DNA from: JANRLT01 sp041736895
GTDB taxonomy: Bacteria; Planctomycetota; Planctomycetia; Pirellulales; JALHPA01
Length of the DNA: 64,000 bases
Reading direction: 5' to 3'
NCBI GenBank assembly: GCA_041736895.1
Contig: JBGSSS010000015.1
Coordinates: 1-64,000, forward strand
Shown here: positions 52,439 through 62,372 of the stretch, in pieces
Layout of the letters: each line of letters opens with the position of its first letter
How positions within the stretch are numbered: position 1 is the stretch's first letter
Translations under genes and position numbers: made by a program
Notes under the pieces: model-generated
What the model was told of the DNA's origin: nothing
The model's input: the letters and a program-made list of their open reading frames with translations, nothing else
Database searches by the model: none

Positions 52439-54961
52439 ATGAACTGGCAGCAATTCATCGGCAATGCCCTCGGGTTGGACAACGTGCAGTCGATCGACCA
52501 CATCGGCACGTCGTTCGCCGCGCCGTGGGCACGCGGCACCGGGGCGACCTGGGTGCTGTTTGGCTGCATCGCGCTTGTCGCGTTGGCGTTTTGGTATTAC
52601 ACGCGCTGGCAGGGCGGGAATCGCCCCGTCGTTCGCTGGTGCTTGGCCGCGGTTCGCGCGATGGTGCTGGTTCTGCTCTTGCTGCTGCTCGCTGAACCGG
52701 TCTTGCGGATCGAACTGACCAATGTTCCGAGGCCGCTTTTGTGGGTCTTGTTCGACGGCACCGATAGTATGGCGATTCGCGACGAACAGACCGAGGAAGA
52801 GCGGCAAAAGCTGGCTGCAGCCGTCGATCTCGATCCGGCGGCTATCAAAACAGCACAAGAAAAGACACCGAATCAGAATCCCACAGCCTCTGCAGCCGAC
52901 GCAACCAAACCTTCGCGTATGGACTTCGTAGTGGCTCTGCTCCGTCAGCCGCCGGATAAGAACATCATCGACAAGTTGCAGGAACAGTATCGAGTGAAAG
53001 CCTTTATTCTCGATCAAGCCGACGGCGTGCGGCCATTGAATGCAGGCGAGGAATACAGCGAATCCATCGATCCGACCAAATTAGCCGAGCAGTTGACCAC
53101 GACCGGACAAGTCACGGCCATCGGCCGCGGGCTCGAAGATCTGGCCCTGCGCCATTCGGCGAACAATCTCGCGGGACTCGTCATCGTCAGCGATTTTGGA
53201 CAGAACTCCGGCTTGCCGCCGGCCGGGGGGAATGACTCTCCGGCCAAACGACTCCAACGACCCATCTACACGATCGGTATTGGACCGGAATCGACGATGG
53301 ATCTAGGCGTCGATCTCCAGGCTCCGCTGGTAATGAAAAAGAATGAAGACGAAACGCTCACTGTTTCCTTGCGGCAAACGGCCCTCGATAATCGCCGCGT
53401 CTTGGTCAAGGTTTTTGGCAAACGGCTCCGCTCGGGTGATGCCACGACCGAAGGGGAAACGTTTAACGTTGGCCAAAAAGAATTGGAACTCGCCGGTCCG
53501 CTGGTTAGTGAAACATTCTCTTTCACGCCAACCGAAACTGGCCGCTTTCAATTCACCGCCGAAGTCGAGCCGCAGGAAGGCGAAGTCATCACGCAGAACA
53601 ATCGCTCAGAGCGCGAAGTCAACATCCGCGACGACTTTCTCCGTTTGATGTATGTCGAAAACGAGCCGAGTTGGGAATGGCGATTTGTCAAGGAAGTCTT
53701 CCATCGCGACAAGCTCGTCGGGTTGCGTGGGTTCCGCACGTTCCTGAATTCGGCCGATCCCAAGGTACGCACAACCAACGAGTTGTTCCTGCCAAACTTG
53801 ACACCGAAGCGCGGCGATTTCTTTGCGAACGATGTGATTTTTCTCGGCGATATGCCGGGACAGCGGCTGCAATCGGCCGAGCGATTTGGCGAGATGACCC
53901 GCGAATTTGTGAGCAAATTCGGCGGCGGGTTGGTCGTGATCGCGGGGCCGCGCTTTGGTCCGGGGCAATTGGCCAACACGCCAATTGCCGACATGCTGCC
54001 GGTGATCCCCGATCCCCAGCAAGCCAAACCGCGCTCGGATCGCGAGTTTACGATGAAGCTGACGCCGAACGCGCTGCAGTTTGACTTTATGCGGCTCGGC
54101 GGACAGAGCGAAGCCGAAAACAAAAAAGCCTGGGACAACATGGGCCGCTTACAGTGGTATCAGCCGGTGCTGCGTGTTCATCCGCAAGCGGTCGTGCTGG
54201 CCGAACACCCCACCGATCTCTGTGCCGATGGCAAAACGAAGCAACCCTTGATCGCCGTGCGTCCCTACGGCAAAGGCGAAGTGATCTACATCGGCTTCAA
54301 CGAAACGTGGCGTCTGCGCCGGAAGTATGGCGAGTTGTATTATCGTCAATTCTGGGGCCAGATGATCCACCGTCTCGGGCTGAGTCACGCGATCGGTACG
54401 CAGAAACGCTTCGTCGTCCGCACCGATCGCGATCAGTACCAATCTGGAGAAGTGGTAACACTCACTGTCGAAGCCTACAACGAAAACTATGAACCATTAA
54501 CGAGCGACAAGTTGGCGGACCAGCGCTTGCAAGCTGAATTGATCGCACCTGGAAGCAGCCTAGAAAAAACCAATACGCAATCGCTCGGAGTGAGCCAACT
54601 TCGTGAGGGTGTTTTTGAAGCCCGCTTCCCTGTTTCCATGGGCGGCGACTATCGCGTACGCGTCATCGATCCGATTACCAAGGAAACCAGCGAAGTCCGG
54701 TTCGCGGTGACGAGTCTTTCAGCCGAGCGCCGCAGCGCAGTGCGTAACAAGGCGCTTGAGCAACAACTCGCGGCCGACTCCCAGGGCAAGACTTTTGATT
54801 TGACCAATTACCAGTCACTGCCTGACTCGATCCAAATGGCCGTCGAACCGAGCAAGAACGAGCGAATTTTCCCGCTGGCGAGCACCTGGCTCTGCTTCGG
54901 GCTGATCACCGCGCTGCTGATCCTCGAATGGTTGGTGAGAAAGCTGGTGAACCTCGCGTAA
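52439..54961 (+). CDS. VWA-like membrane protein with amidotransferase-like fold, 840 aa
   Basis: Two N-terminal membrane helices (WVLFGCIALVALAFWYY and AVRAMVLVLLLLLLAEPVL) precede a VWA-like domain starting LLWVLFDGTDSMAIRDEQ, in which the metal motif reads DGTDS, a variant of DxSxS. A Rossmann-like part with GGLVVIAGPRFGPGQLANTP resembles class I glutamine amidotransferases. The C-terminus has a last helix (TWLCFGLITALLILEWLV). It is paralogous in layout to the preceding gene and is a standard member of planctomycete MoxR clusters. Confidence 0.82.
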   Translation: MNWQQFIGNALGLDNVQSIDHIGTSFAAPWARGTGATWVLFGCIALVALAFWYYTRWQGGNRPVVRWCLAAVRAMVLVLLLLLLAEPVLRIELTNVPRPLLWVLFDGTDSMAIRDEQTEEERQKLAAAVDLDPAAIKTAQEKTPNQNPTASAADATKPSRMDFVVALLRQPPDKNIIDKLQEQYRVKAFILDQADGVRPLNAGEEYSESIDPTKLAEQLTTTGQVTAIGRGLEDLALRHSANNLAGLVIVSDFGQNSGLPPAGGNDSPAKRLQRPIYTIGIGPESTMDLGVDLQAPLVMKKNEDETLTVSLRQTALDNRRVLVKVFGKRLRSGDATTEGETFNVGQKELELAGPLVSETFSFTPTETGRFQFTAEVEPQEGEVITQNNRSEREVNIRDDFLRLMYVENEPSWEWRFVKEVFHRDKLVGLRGFRTFLNSADPKVRTTNELFLPNLTPKRGDFFANDVIFLGDMPGQRLQSAERFGEMTREFVSKFGGGLVVIAGPRFGPGQLANTPIADMLPVIPDPQQAKPRSDREFTMKLTPNALQFDFMRLGGQSEAENKKAWDNMGRLQWYQPVLRVHPQAVVLAEHPTDLCADGKTKQPLIAVRPYGKGEVIYIGFNETWRLRRKYGELYYRQFWGQMIHRLGLSHAIGTQKRFVVRTDRDQYQSGEVVTLTVEAYNENYEPLTSDKLADQRLQAELIAPGSSLEKTNTQSLGVSQLREGVFEARFPVSMGGDYRVRVIDPITKETSEVRFAVTSLSAERRSAVRNKALEQQLAADSQGKTFDLTNYQSLPDSIQMAVEPSKNERIFPLASTWLCFGLITALLILEWLVRKLVNLA

Positions 54962-55111
54962 ATCCCCGTTTTCGCGCTCATTCCCTCGAAATGATCGTAA
55001 CTTCGCAGCATTTCGGTCATAATCGAGTGATACGCAATCGTGCGAAACGACAAGCGATCACCTCACAATTCTCCGCCCCCAACCCCGAATCCCGCGCAGC
55101 CCCCGACCGCT

Positions 55112-56953
55112 ATGAGTTCTACCCGCCTAGCTCCACTTCGTTCGAACCTCGCATCGTTGGCGCTCAAGCGCCAAGGGATCCGCTGGGGCACGGGCTGGTG
55201 TGGCTTGCTCTTGGCGGTGCTACTGACGCTGGCCGCGTTGTTCCTGATCGACTATGCGTTCAAGCTGACGATCTTGCAACGCGTCGTCGTCTTGGTCGCT
55301 TCGCTCGTGGCGATTGGCTGGTCCGTACGGCGTTTTCTTTTGCCGCATCTCGGTCAATTGGAATCCCCGCAAGAGATGGCCCTCTTTGTCGAACGCCAGC
55401 AACAAATCGACAGCGACCTGATCGCCGCGCTGCAATTCGAAGACAAATCCTCCGTCCAGGGCACTGCCACCTGGGGTTCGACGGAGTTGCAATCCGCAGT
55501 CGTCGATTATGTCTCCGACTTCTCGCGCGGACTGAATGTCTTTGCGGGACTTGATCGCTCGAAGTTTACGCGCCGCGCCGCCTGGCTTGGCGCGGTGGCG
55601 CTTGTCTTGATCGCTCTCGGCGTGACGTTTCCAAAATATGCTCAGGCATTTTTCTTGCGTATGGGTCTGCAACGCGCGAGCTATCCTACGGCGACGCAGA
55701 TCGACAAAGTTTGGGTTAATGGCGTGGAGTATCCTGTCAGCGAGCTTCACGCACTCAAGTTGCGGAGCGCCTACGGACAGAAAGTTGACTTCCGCGCAGA
55801 AATCTCGGGTGACACTCAGGTCAGCGGCAAAGTCTTGCTCACCAGTTCGACAGCAGAACGGGAACTCGATTTGAGCATCAAGGAGCCAGCGAAACACCCC
55901 GTTCCATTCTGCCCTGTGGGCCAACCGCTGACCACCGAACTGCCGCAGCTTTTTGATGACTTGCAATTCAAATTTATCGTGGGTGATGCTGAAACCGAAG
56001 CCGGAAAAATCGAGGTGATCCCGCTGCCGGTTGTGGAACTGCAACTGGGCGTCACGACGCCCGATTACGCCCGGGGCGTTGCCGCTGAAACTCCCGTGGA
56101 ACCCGGCATGCGGCAGATCGCTGTCGTCGAAGGTTCGGCTGTCGAGGTGCGTCTCGACTGCAGCAACAAGTCCTTGAAAACCGTGACACTGAGTGTTACC
56201 GCCGGTGAGAGTAAACGCCAGGAAATTCCCCTCACGGCAACCGATAGTGCAGCGAAGCATTGGATTTACAAACCAATCGAAAAAAATCCTTTGGCAAACA
56301 TTACCGAAGCGGTAAAGTTCGACCTGCGCGTCATTGACGAAGATGGACTGGAGCTGCCTTCGAAGATCGAAGGGCTCGTGCGCGTGAAGCCCGATCGTGA
56401 TCCTTCGGGCTCAGTTTCGGCGGTCGTGCAAAAACTTTTACCGCAAGCAACCCCCGAATTGGATCTCCGCGCAACGGACGATTATGGGCTGGCGAGTTTG
56501 CGCTTGCTGGTGACGGTCGACCGCCCCGTGACAGACAACTCTTATACGGGGGCTGCTGAATCGAATAGCGAGAACTCTCTGAGCGAGAATCTTGGCGGAA
56601 CTCCACCGGCAAACACAATCCCACCCAGCAGCGTAGGCCGCCCCAAGCCGATCGAGCCTATCGTCATCCAGAAGTTCAACCCGCCGTTGCGCGGAGAGAA
56701 GCAATTACCGTATTTAGGAAAACACAAATTGGATTTTGCCCCGTTTGACTTAAAAAAAGGGGATCAAGTGATCTTGGTTCTTGAGGTCACCGACTATCGC
56801 GGAACGCGTCCCGGCAAAACGGCGCTCAGCGAAAAAATTCAACTGGAAATCACCGACGAGTCCGGCGTGATCGCCGCGTCTTCCGAATTCGACGAACGTG
56901 CAGCCCGTGTCCTTGATGAATTGCTCAAGGTCCAAACCGGAGGGAACCCATGA
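55112..56953 (+). CDS. DUF4175-like membrane protein, 613 aa
   Basis: I place the start at the ATG at 55112 (MSSTRLAPLRSNLASL). An in-frame GTG at 55040 adds 24 residues rich in Pro/Asn with no conservation signal. Three membrane segments lie near the N-terminus (WCGLLLAVLLTLAALFLIDY, VVVLVASLVAIGWSVRRFLL, WLGAVALVLIALGVTF). Periplasmic beta domains follow (VWVNGVEYPVSELHALKLRS, ATDDYGLASLRLLVTVDRPV). The end overlaps the next gene by 4 bases (ATGA), so the two are coupled. Confidence 0.75.
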   Translation: MSSTRLAPLRSNLASLALKRQGIRWGTGWCGLLLAVLLTLAALFLIDYAFKLTILQRVVVLVASLVAIGWSVRRFLLPHLGQLESPQEMALFVERQQQIDSDLIAALQFEDKSSVQGTATWGSTELQSAVVDYVSDFSRGLNVFAGLDRSKFTRRAAWLGAVALVLIALGVTFPKYAQAFFLRMGLQRASYPTATQIDKVWVNGVEYPVSELHALKLRSAYGQKVDFRAEISGDTQVSGKVLLTSSTAERELDLSIKEPAKHPVPFCPVGQPLTTELPQLFDDLQFKFIVGDAETEAGKIEVIPLPVVELQLGVTTPDYARGVAAETPVEPGMRQIAVVEGSAVEVRLDCSNKSLKTVTLSVTAGESKRQEIPLTATDSAAKHWIYKPIEKNPLANITEAVKFDLRVIDEDGLELPSKIEGLVRVKPDRDPSGSVSAVVQKLLPQATPELDLRATDDYGLASLRLLVTVDRPVTDNSYTGAAESNSENSLSENLGGTPPANTIPPSSVGRPKPIEPIVIQKFNPPLRGEKQLPYLGKHKLDFAPFDLKKGDQVILVLEVTDYRGTRPGKTALSEKIQLEITDESGVIAASSEFDERAARVLDELLKVQTGGNP

Positions 56954-59900
56954 GTCGCTTGCCTTTGTCTCTAAAAACATTGTGTGTTTCAACTTTGCTT
57001 GCGAGCACGCTCCTCGCGCAGCAACCGACTCCTTTTGCCAACGCTCCGGCGGGTACCGCACCCGCGGCGGCTCCGGCGTTGAGCGCCGAAGCGGTGCGCT
57101 CAAAGCAAGACGCGCAAAAACGCTCGCAGGTCATCGCCCGCGAGCTTGTCGGCAGCATTCTCGATATCCAGATCAAGCAACTCGAGCAAAACGGCTTGCA
57201 GAACCTGGAAATCTATAAAGAAATTGTCGCGATGCGGCAAAATATCGATGGCCTCATCGCCAAGGAAATGCAGGGTGTCGTTGAACTGTTGACGCAGGCC
57301 CAAACAGGTCCCGCGGCCGATCGCACCAAGAATTTCAACGCGGCTCGCGAGAAAATTCGCTCGATCGTCACCGAGTTGGCGATTCAACGGCAGAACCTTG
57401 CCAAGCGGCTCAAGGTCGCTGAAATCGCGGCTCAAATCAAACGCCTCATCGATCTTGAAACGAATGTCCTCGCCAACACGACCAAAGCCCAGGACTCGAC
57501 GGAAGCCGAACGCCTGCAATCGCAAGTCGTGATCATCGAAGATCAGCGCGATGTCGCGCAGCTCTATGATTCGCTGGATCAGCTTCTGATCACCGTCAGC
57601 AAGTGGAGCGGTGTCATCGGTGCTGGAGCGACCGACGCGCACAAATTCCTCCGCGCCGGCAAGATTCCGCAGGAGCTCCAATCGTCGATTACATCGCTGA
57701 CCAACTCCCAATTGATGGCCGCGCGGGAGAATGAGCAAAATGTCATTCGGACGCTCAAACAAGTCCTCGACAAGATTCAAGAAACTCAGGGCCTGATCGG
57801 CACCGATCGCGAAGCGATGCTGCAATTTGTCCGCGAGATGATCGCCAAGCAAGAGAATGTTCTCAAGGAAACCAACAAAGCCGAAAGCGCCGAACAGCGA
57901 GATCAGGCGCGTGCGAAGGAAGAAGAGATTCGCAAGCAACTTGGTCAGTTAGCCGATTCGCTGCGCGAAGTCCCAGCCGCGGTGCCGTTCTTGGAGCAAG
58001 CCCAGGAAGCTGCCAAGACGGCCGAAACGGAACTCTTTTACAACAAGAAAGAAACGGCCGTCGATCAACAAAACAAGGTTCTCGGCAATTTGGCTGAGAT
58101 CGAACAGCAGCTTAAGGAATCCCTCGACGCTGATCGCACGGATCGCAGCGCCGAAGAATTGGCTAAGCGAATCGAGTCGCTGGAAAAGGCCAAGGAACAG
58201 GTCGAAGCAGCCCGCAACGAACAGCAAGCAGCGCAACGTGAACTTCTGCAGACTCCGGAAAAAGCAGCGGCGGAGAAAGCAACCGAGCCTTTGCAAAAAG
58301 CTGAAGCGGCCCTCGACAAAGCTACAAAGCTCGAAGATTTGCCGGCAGCCGTCGAGAAGCGTCTGGAACAAGCGGCCGTTGAATCCAAGGAAGCCACTGA
58401 ATCCGCCAAGACCGCGGCAAAGCAGGAATCGGAACCTGACCAACAGAAGGCCAGCGATCAAGCCAAACGCGACAATCAAGAAGCCAACGAAGCGCTCGAA
58501 CGTGCCGCGGCGGAAATCAACGCCGCCTTGAACGACACCAAGCGCAAACAATTGGCCGTCGAAATCGGCGAACTCGCCCGCGCGGCCGAAACGCTCGAAC
58601 GGGCTGCCGCCGCGGAAAAAGAAATTGCCCGCCAGACCGAAGCAGCGGCCAAAGACAAAGGGCTCGACAAAGCCAAGGCGGCCGAACTTGCTAGAGAACA
58701 AGCCGATGTTGCCAAGGTTGCCGAGAAAACAGCCGAAGGCGTGAAAGAATCTTCGCCCAAAGCGAAAGAAGCGATCGACAAAGCCAAACCAGCGCTCGAT
58801 CAAGCCAAAGAAGCGTTGCAGCAGGCCGAACAAAAACCCGGCGCTGACTCCAAGCAACCAGCCGCAAAGTCCGCCGAGAAGGCCAAAGAAGCGGCGAAGC
58901 AACTTGAACAAGCCGCCGCCGAACTCCGCAAGGAAATCGCCAAATCAGCAGATCAACTCGCGAAGGAAGCCGACAAGCAACTCGACGAAGTTGCCAAAGC
59001 TCAAGCTGCAGTCGATAAGGCTAAAGAAACCAAGACCGAATCGCTTTCGGAACGCTTGAACAAGCTTGATGAAGCGGCCGATAAAGTCGCCGCCGCGCAA
59101 GCCGAACAACTTCGCGCCGAAGGCAAGAAAGAAGCCGCGGAGAAGGCTGATCTCGCTCGTGAAATCGGCAAGGCACTCGACAAACAGAAGCAAGCCGAAC
59201 AAGCGGCCAAAGATCTGGCGAACGGCAAAGCCGACAATGCCTTTGAAGCGACGACCAAGCAGCAAGAAGCCGCCGACAAGGCCGGCGAACTTGCGAAGAA
59301 GGCTGCCGAAACACCCAAGGGCGAAGAAGTTGCCAAAGAACTGAACAAGGCCGCCAAGGCAGGCGAGCAAGCGGCGAAGGAAACAGTGAACGGCAATCCT
59401 AAGAACGCTGATAAAGCCCGCGCCGAAGCGAAGTCTGCGCTCGAAAAAGCACAGAACCTAGCCAAGGAAGCCGCCAAACAAGAAGCTCAGGCCAGCGCGC
59501 CGATGGCCAAGCCTGATGCCGAGGCGCAAGCCAAGGTTGGTCAAGCGGCCAAGGAAGCCGAGCAAGCCGCTGCCAAAGATGCTCCGGCTGCCGCCAAGGA
59601 ACTTGCCGAAGCGAAACAAGCCTCGGACAAAGCCGCCGATGCCGCCAACAAGGGCGACGCCGAAGGAGCCAAACCGGCCCAGAAGAACGCTGGCGAGAAG
59701 CTCGAGAAAGCTGCTGAGCAAATTGCCGCGGCCAAAGAACAAATCGCGAAGCAGCAAGCTGAACAAGCCGCCGCGCAAGCCGCTCCGCTCGGCGAAGCGG
59801 CCAAAGAAGCGGCCAAAGTTGATCCCGGTGCCCGCGCCGCGTTGAAAGAGGCGCAACAAATGGCTAAGGAAAACGGCAAGCAAGCTGGGGAGAAAACCTC

Positions 59901-61137
59901 GCCCGAAAAGGCCGCGAAGCAAGACGCCGACCTGCAACGCGCCGTCGAACGAGCTGACGCGAACTTGGCCGCGCGCGAGAAACGCATCCAAAAAGACAAA
60001 GCCATTGCGGAATCGCTCAAGGCTCTCGCTGGCGAACAACAAGCCAGCCGTGATGATATTGTGAAAGCGGCCGAAGAACTGGCTGCTGCATCCGAAGCTG
60101 CGGAAGCAGGCGAAGCGCCAATGGCTGAATCACCGATGGGCGAATCTGGCGACAACAAGCCAATGGGCGAGGGCCAACCCATGAACAGCGGCAAGCCCAT
60201 GAACGCTGGCAAACCGATGGGCCAGCAGCCTAGCGCCGCGCAGCAAAAAGCGGCGGCGAAACTTGCTGCTGCAGAAGCCAAGTTCGCCGACGCTCAAACA
60301 GCAACGGGCCAAGGCGCCGAAGAAGTCTCAGGCCAATCCGAAATCGCCAACAAGCCGCTCAAGGAAGCGCTCGAACTCGCCGGCAATCTGCCGATGGGCG
60401 AGGGCAAGCCGATGGGGGAAGGCCAACCGATGGGCGAGCAAGTCGCGTCTGCACCCATGGGTGAAGGTCAACCTATGGGACAAGGTCAACCGATGAACGG
60501 TCAGCCAATGGACGGCCAAGGCCAAGCCGAAGGCATGGGCATGGGCCAAGGTCAACCAATGGGTCAAGGCCAAGGTCAGCCTATGGGCCAAGGTCAACCT
60601 ATGGGTGGTCAACCAGGTCAGCCACAGGGCAATGGACTCGGCACGGGCGTTGTTCCCGCTTCGCCAGAAGCCACAGCCGCTGCGATTGCTGGTCCCAAGG
60701 CTCAAGCCCAAGCGAACGCTGTCGCACAAGCGAGCCAACCGGGTCAAGGCCAGCCCGGGCAAGGCCAGCCGGGCGAAGGTCAACCTGGACAGCCCGGTCA
60801 ACCGGGCCAACCAACGCCATCGATGCAGCCTGGCAAACAACCGGGACAAGTCGCAGCCTTGGGCAAAGGCGGCGCTGGCATGAAGGAAGGCAGCGAACAC
60901 CAGAACACTGAAGTTCCCGAGGGGATTTTGCAAATGCTCGAAAATACCGAGGGCGATAGCCGCTCGACGGAACTCAGCGCGCAAGACGCCAAGAACGGCG
61001 AATTGAACAACCGTGATACGGCTTGGTTCGCCAAACTCCCGCCGGAACTTCGCAACGCCATCCGCAGCAGCGCCAAGGGCCAAGCCCCGCGCGGTTACGA
61101 AGAACGCCTGCGCCGGTATTTTCAGAATGTGGAGTAA
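56950..61137 (+). CDS. Giant secreted coiled-coil protein with Met-Gly-Gln-Pro repeats, 1395 aa
   Basis: A signal peptide (MSRLPLSLKTLCVSTLLAST to LLAQ) is followed by residues ~45-1030 that are almost entirely Ala, Lys, Glu and Gln: one long helical coiled coil or single alpha-helix. Residues ~1055-1300 are a low-complexity region built from PMGEGQPMGQGQPM-like and GQPGQP-like units. The C-terminal ~75 residues are a conserved-looking domain (GILQMLENTEGDSRSTELSA and WFAKLPPELRNAIRSSAKGQ, then YEERLRRYFQNVE) that resembles the ends of other planctomycete DUF4175-cluster proteins. It could span the periplasm, with the C-terminal domain as the docking part. Confidence 0.8.
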   Translation: MSRLPLSLKTLCVSTLLASTLLAQQPTPFANAPAGTAPAAAPALSAEAVRSKQDAQKRSQVIARELVGSILDIQIKQLEQNGLQNLEIYKEIVAMRQNIDGLIAKEMQGVVELLTQAQTGPAADRTKNFNAAREKIRSIVTELAIQRQNLAKRLKVAEIAAQIKRLIDLETNVLANTTKAQDSTEAERLQSQVVIIEDQRDVAQLYDSLDQLLITVSKWSGVIGAGATDAHKFLRAGKIPQELQSSITSLTNSQLMAARENEQNVIRTLKQVLDKIQETQGLIGTDREAMLQFVREMIAKQENVLKETNKAESAEQRDQARAKEEEIRKQLGQLADSLREVPAAVPFLEQAQEAAKTAETELFYNKKETAVDQQNKVLGNLAEIEQQLKESLDADRTDRSAEELAKRIESLEKAKEQVEAARNEQQAAQRELLQTPEKAAAEKATEPLQKAEAALDKATKLEDLPAAVEKRLEQAAVESKEATESAKTAAKQESEPDQQKASDQAKRDNQEANEALERAAAEINAALNDTKRKQLAVEIGELARAAETLERAAAAEKEIARQTEAAAKDKGLDKAKAAELAREQADVAKVAEKTAEGVKESSPKAKEAIDKAKPALDQAKEALQQAEQKPGADSKQPAAKSAEKAKEAAKQLEQAAAELRKEIAKSADQLAKEADKQLDEVAKAQAAVDKAKETKTESLSERLNKLDEAADKVAAAQAEQLRAEGKKEAAEKADLAREIGKALDKQKQAEQAAKDLANGKADNAFEATTKQQEAADKAGELAKKAAETPKGEEVAKELNKAAKAGEQAAKETVNGNPKNADKARAEAKSALEKAQNLAKEAAKQEAQASAPMAKPDAEAQAKVGQAAKEAEQAAAKDAPAAAKELAEAKQASDKAADAANKGDAEGAKPAQKNAGEKLEKAAEQIAAAKEQIAKQQAEQAAAQAAPLGEAAKEAAKVDPGARAALKEAQQMAKENGKQAGEKTSPEKAAKQDADLQRAVERADANLAAREKRIQKDKAIAESLKALAGEQQASRDDIVKAAEELAAASEAAEAGEAPMAESPMGESGDNKPMGEGQPMNSGKPMNAGKPMGQQPSAAQQKAAAKLAAAEAKFADAQTATGQGAEEVSGQSEIANKPLKEALELAGNLPMGEGKPMGEGQPMGEQVASAPMGEGQPMGQGQPMNGQPMDGQGQAEGMGMGQGQPMGQGQGQPMGQGQPMGGQPGQPQGNGLGTGVVPASPEATAAAIAGPKAQAQANAVAQASQPGQGQPGQGQPGEGQPGQPGQPGQPTPSMQPGKQPGQVAALGKGGAGMKEGSEHQNTEVPEGILQMLENTEGDSRSTELSAQDAKNGELNNRDTAWFAKLPPELRNAIRSSAKGQAPRGYEERLRRYFQNVE
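60120..60836 (+). repeat. Low-complexity Met/Gly/Gln/Pro coding repeats
   Basis: Within the giant coiled-coil gene, units such as ATGGGCCAAGGTCAACC recur many times, encoding GQPMGQ-type residues, then GGCCAGCCGGG-type units encoding GQPGQP. Copy number is likely to vary between strains and assembly here may be fragile. Confidence 0.85.
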
Positions 61138-61245
61138 GCATTGAATTGCTAAGCGGCAAGCACCTGGGTCCATTTGCTTGGCTTTGATGCTTGTCAGAAT
61201 TCGTCTTTCTCGAATCCCCAACCCCCAATCCCCAACCCCGCCCCA

Positions 61246-62280
61246 ATGTCCGACACCTTGTCTGTCCCCGCCGAAGATGTTGCCGCAGTTCAAAATTGCG
61301 AGAAGGCCTACAACACGATCCGCGATGAGCTTTCCAAAGTCATCGTCGGCCAACAGGATGTCATCGAACAGGTCCTGATCGCCGTCTTCGCAAAAGGGCA
61401 CGCGCTGCTCGAAGGCGTTCCTGGTTTGGCCAAGACGTTGCTCATTAGCTCACTCGCGCAGTCACTGCACTTGGGTTTCAAGCGCATTCAGTTCACACCC
61501 GACTTGATGCCCTCGGACATCACTGGCACCGAAGTAATTCAGGAAGACCTGCAAACGGGCAACCGTGCTTACAAGTTCCTACCGGGGCCGCTGTTCACGA
61601 ACATGCTCCTGGCTGACGAAATCAACCGGACGCCGCCAAAGACTCAAGCGGCCATGCTCGAAGCGATGCAAGAACGACAGATCTCGGCCGGTGGCCAGAT
61701 CCACAAACTTCCCGCGCCGTTCTTCGTTCTCGCGACGCAGAATCCGCTCGAACAAGAAGGAACTTACCCGCTGCCCGAAGCGCAGCTCGATCGGTTCTTG
61801 CTCTATATCAAAGTCGACTACCCCAGTGCCGCCGAAGAATGGGAAGTCGCCCGCCGGGTCACGACCGGAGCGATGGGCGAGATCAACGCCGTCCTTAGCG
61901 GCGAGGAGATCGTCAAGCTGCAAAAGCTCGTCACCCGCGTGCCAGTCAGCGATCAAGTCCTCGGCTATGCGTGGGCTCTCGTTCGTGCGACGCGTCCGAA
62001 TCAACCCGAAGCGCCGGACTTTGTCAACAAGTGGGCGGGTTGGGGCGCCGGTCCGCGCGGCTTGCTGACGCTGGTCACCGCGGCCAAAGCCCGCGCGATT
62101 CTCTACGGCCGTTATCATGCCACGGTCAGCGACGTCCAAGCCGTCGCCAAACCGGCGCTGCGGCATCGCGTTGCCTGCAACTACGCCGCTCAAGCGGCCG
62201 GCGTGAATAGTGAACGCCTCATCGAGATGCTGCTGGAAAAAATTCCGGCGGACAAAAAATACGAGCGCCCCGCGGCGTAG
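61246..62280 (+). CDS. MoxR-type AAA+ ATPase
   Basis: The product is 344 aa from the ATG at 61246. A frame extending upstream to 61174 has no family similarity and contains a CCCCAA-type tandem repeat. Walker A is in HALLEGVPGLAKTLLISSLA, Walker B in LLADEINRTPPKTQAAMLEA, and sensor 1 in LATQNPLEQEGTYPLPEAQL. It uses ATP to remodel or load metal on partner VWA proteins, such as those encoded upstream. The stop codon TAG belongs to a palindromic repeat. Confidence 0.93.
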   Translation: MSDTLSVPAEDVAAVQNCEKAYNTIRDELSKVIVGQQDVIEQVLIAVFAKGHALLEGVPGLAKTLLISSLAQSLHLGFKRIQFTPDLMPSDITGTEVIQEDLQTGNRAYKFLPGPLFTNMLLADEINRTPPKTQAAMLEAMQERQISAGGQIHKLPAPFFVLATQNPLEQEGTYPLPEAQLDRFLLYIKVDYPSAAEEWEVARRVTTGAMGEINAVLSGEEIVKLQKLVTRVPVSDQVLGYAWALVRATRPNQPEAPDFVNKWAGWGAGPRGLLTLVTAAKARAILYGRYHATVSDVQAVAKPALRHRVACNYAAQAAGVNSERLIEMLLEKIPADKKYERPAA

Positions 62281-62343
62281 GTCAGGCTGTGCCTGACAAA
62301 CGTTGACGCCGATTCAAACGCAGTCCGGCACAGCCTGACCTAC
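62277..62343. repeat. GTAGG inverted pair, subfamily B
   Basis: The left unit at 62277 is GTAGG-TCAGGC-TGT-GCCTGA-CAAA. The right unit (62324-62343) is the inverse of GTAGG-TCAGGC-TGT-GCCGGA. The TAG of the left unit is the stop codon of the MoxR gene. The pair ends 29 bases before the DUF58 start. Confidence 0.85.
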
Positions 62344-62372
62344 ACTCCTCAGTCCGCCTTGCAGCTTGCCCG

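Noticed and set aside
60120..60836. CRISPR-like array
   Set aside because: The repeats are short, irregular, in frame, and encode a Met/Gly/Gln/Pro low-complexity region; there are no unique spacers of even length.
56950..61137. Assembly artefact or non-coding low complexity
   Set aside because: The frame is continuous, has a signal peptide, a coupled start and a non-repetitive C-terminal domain, so a real gene is more likely.
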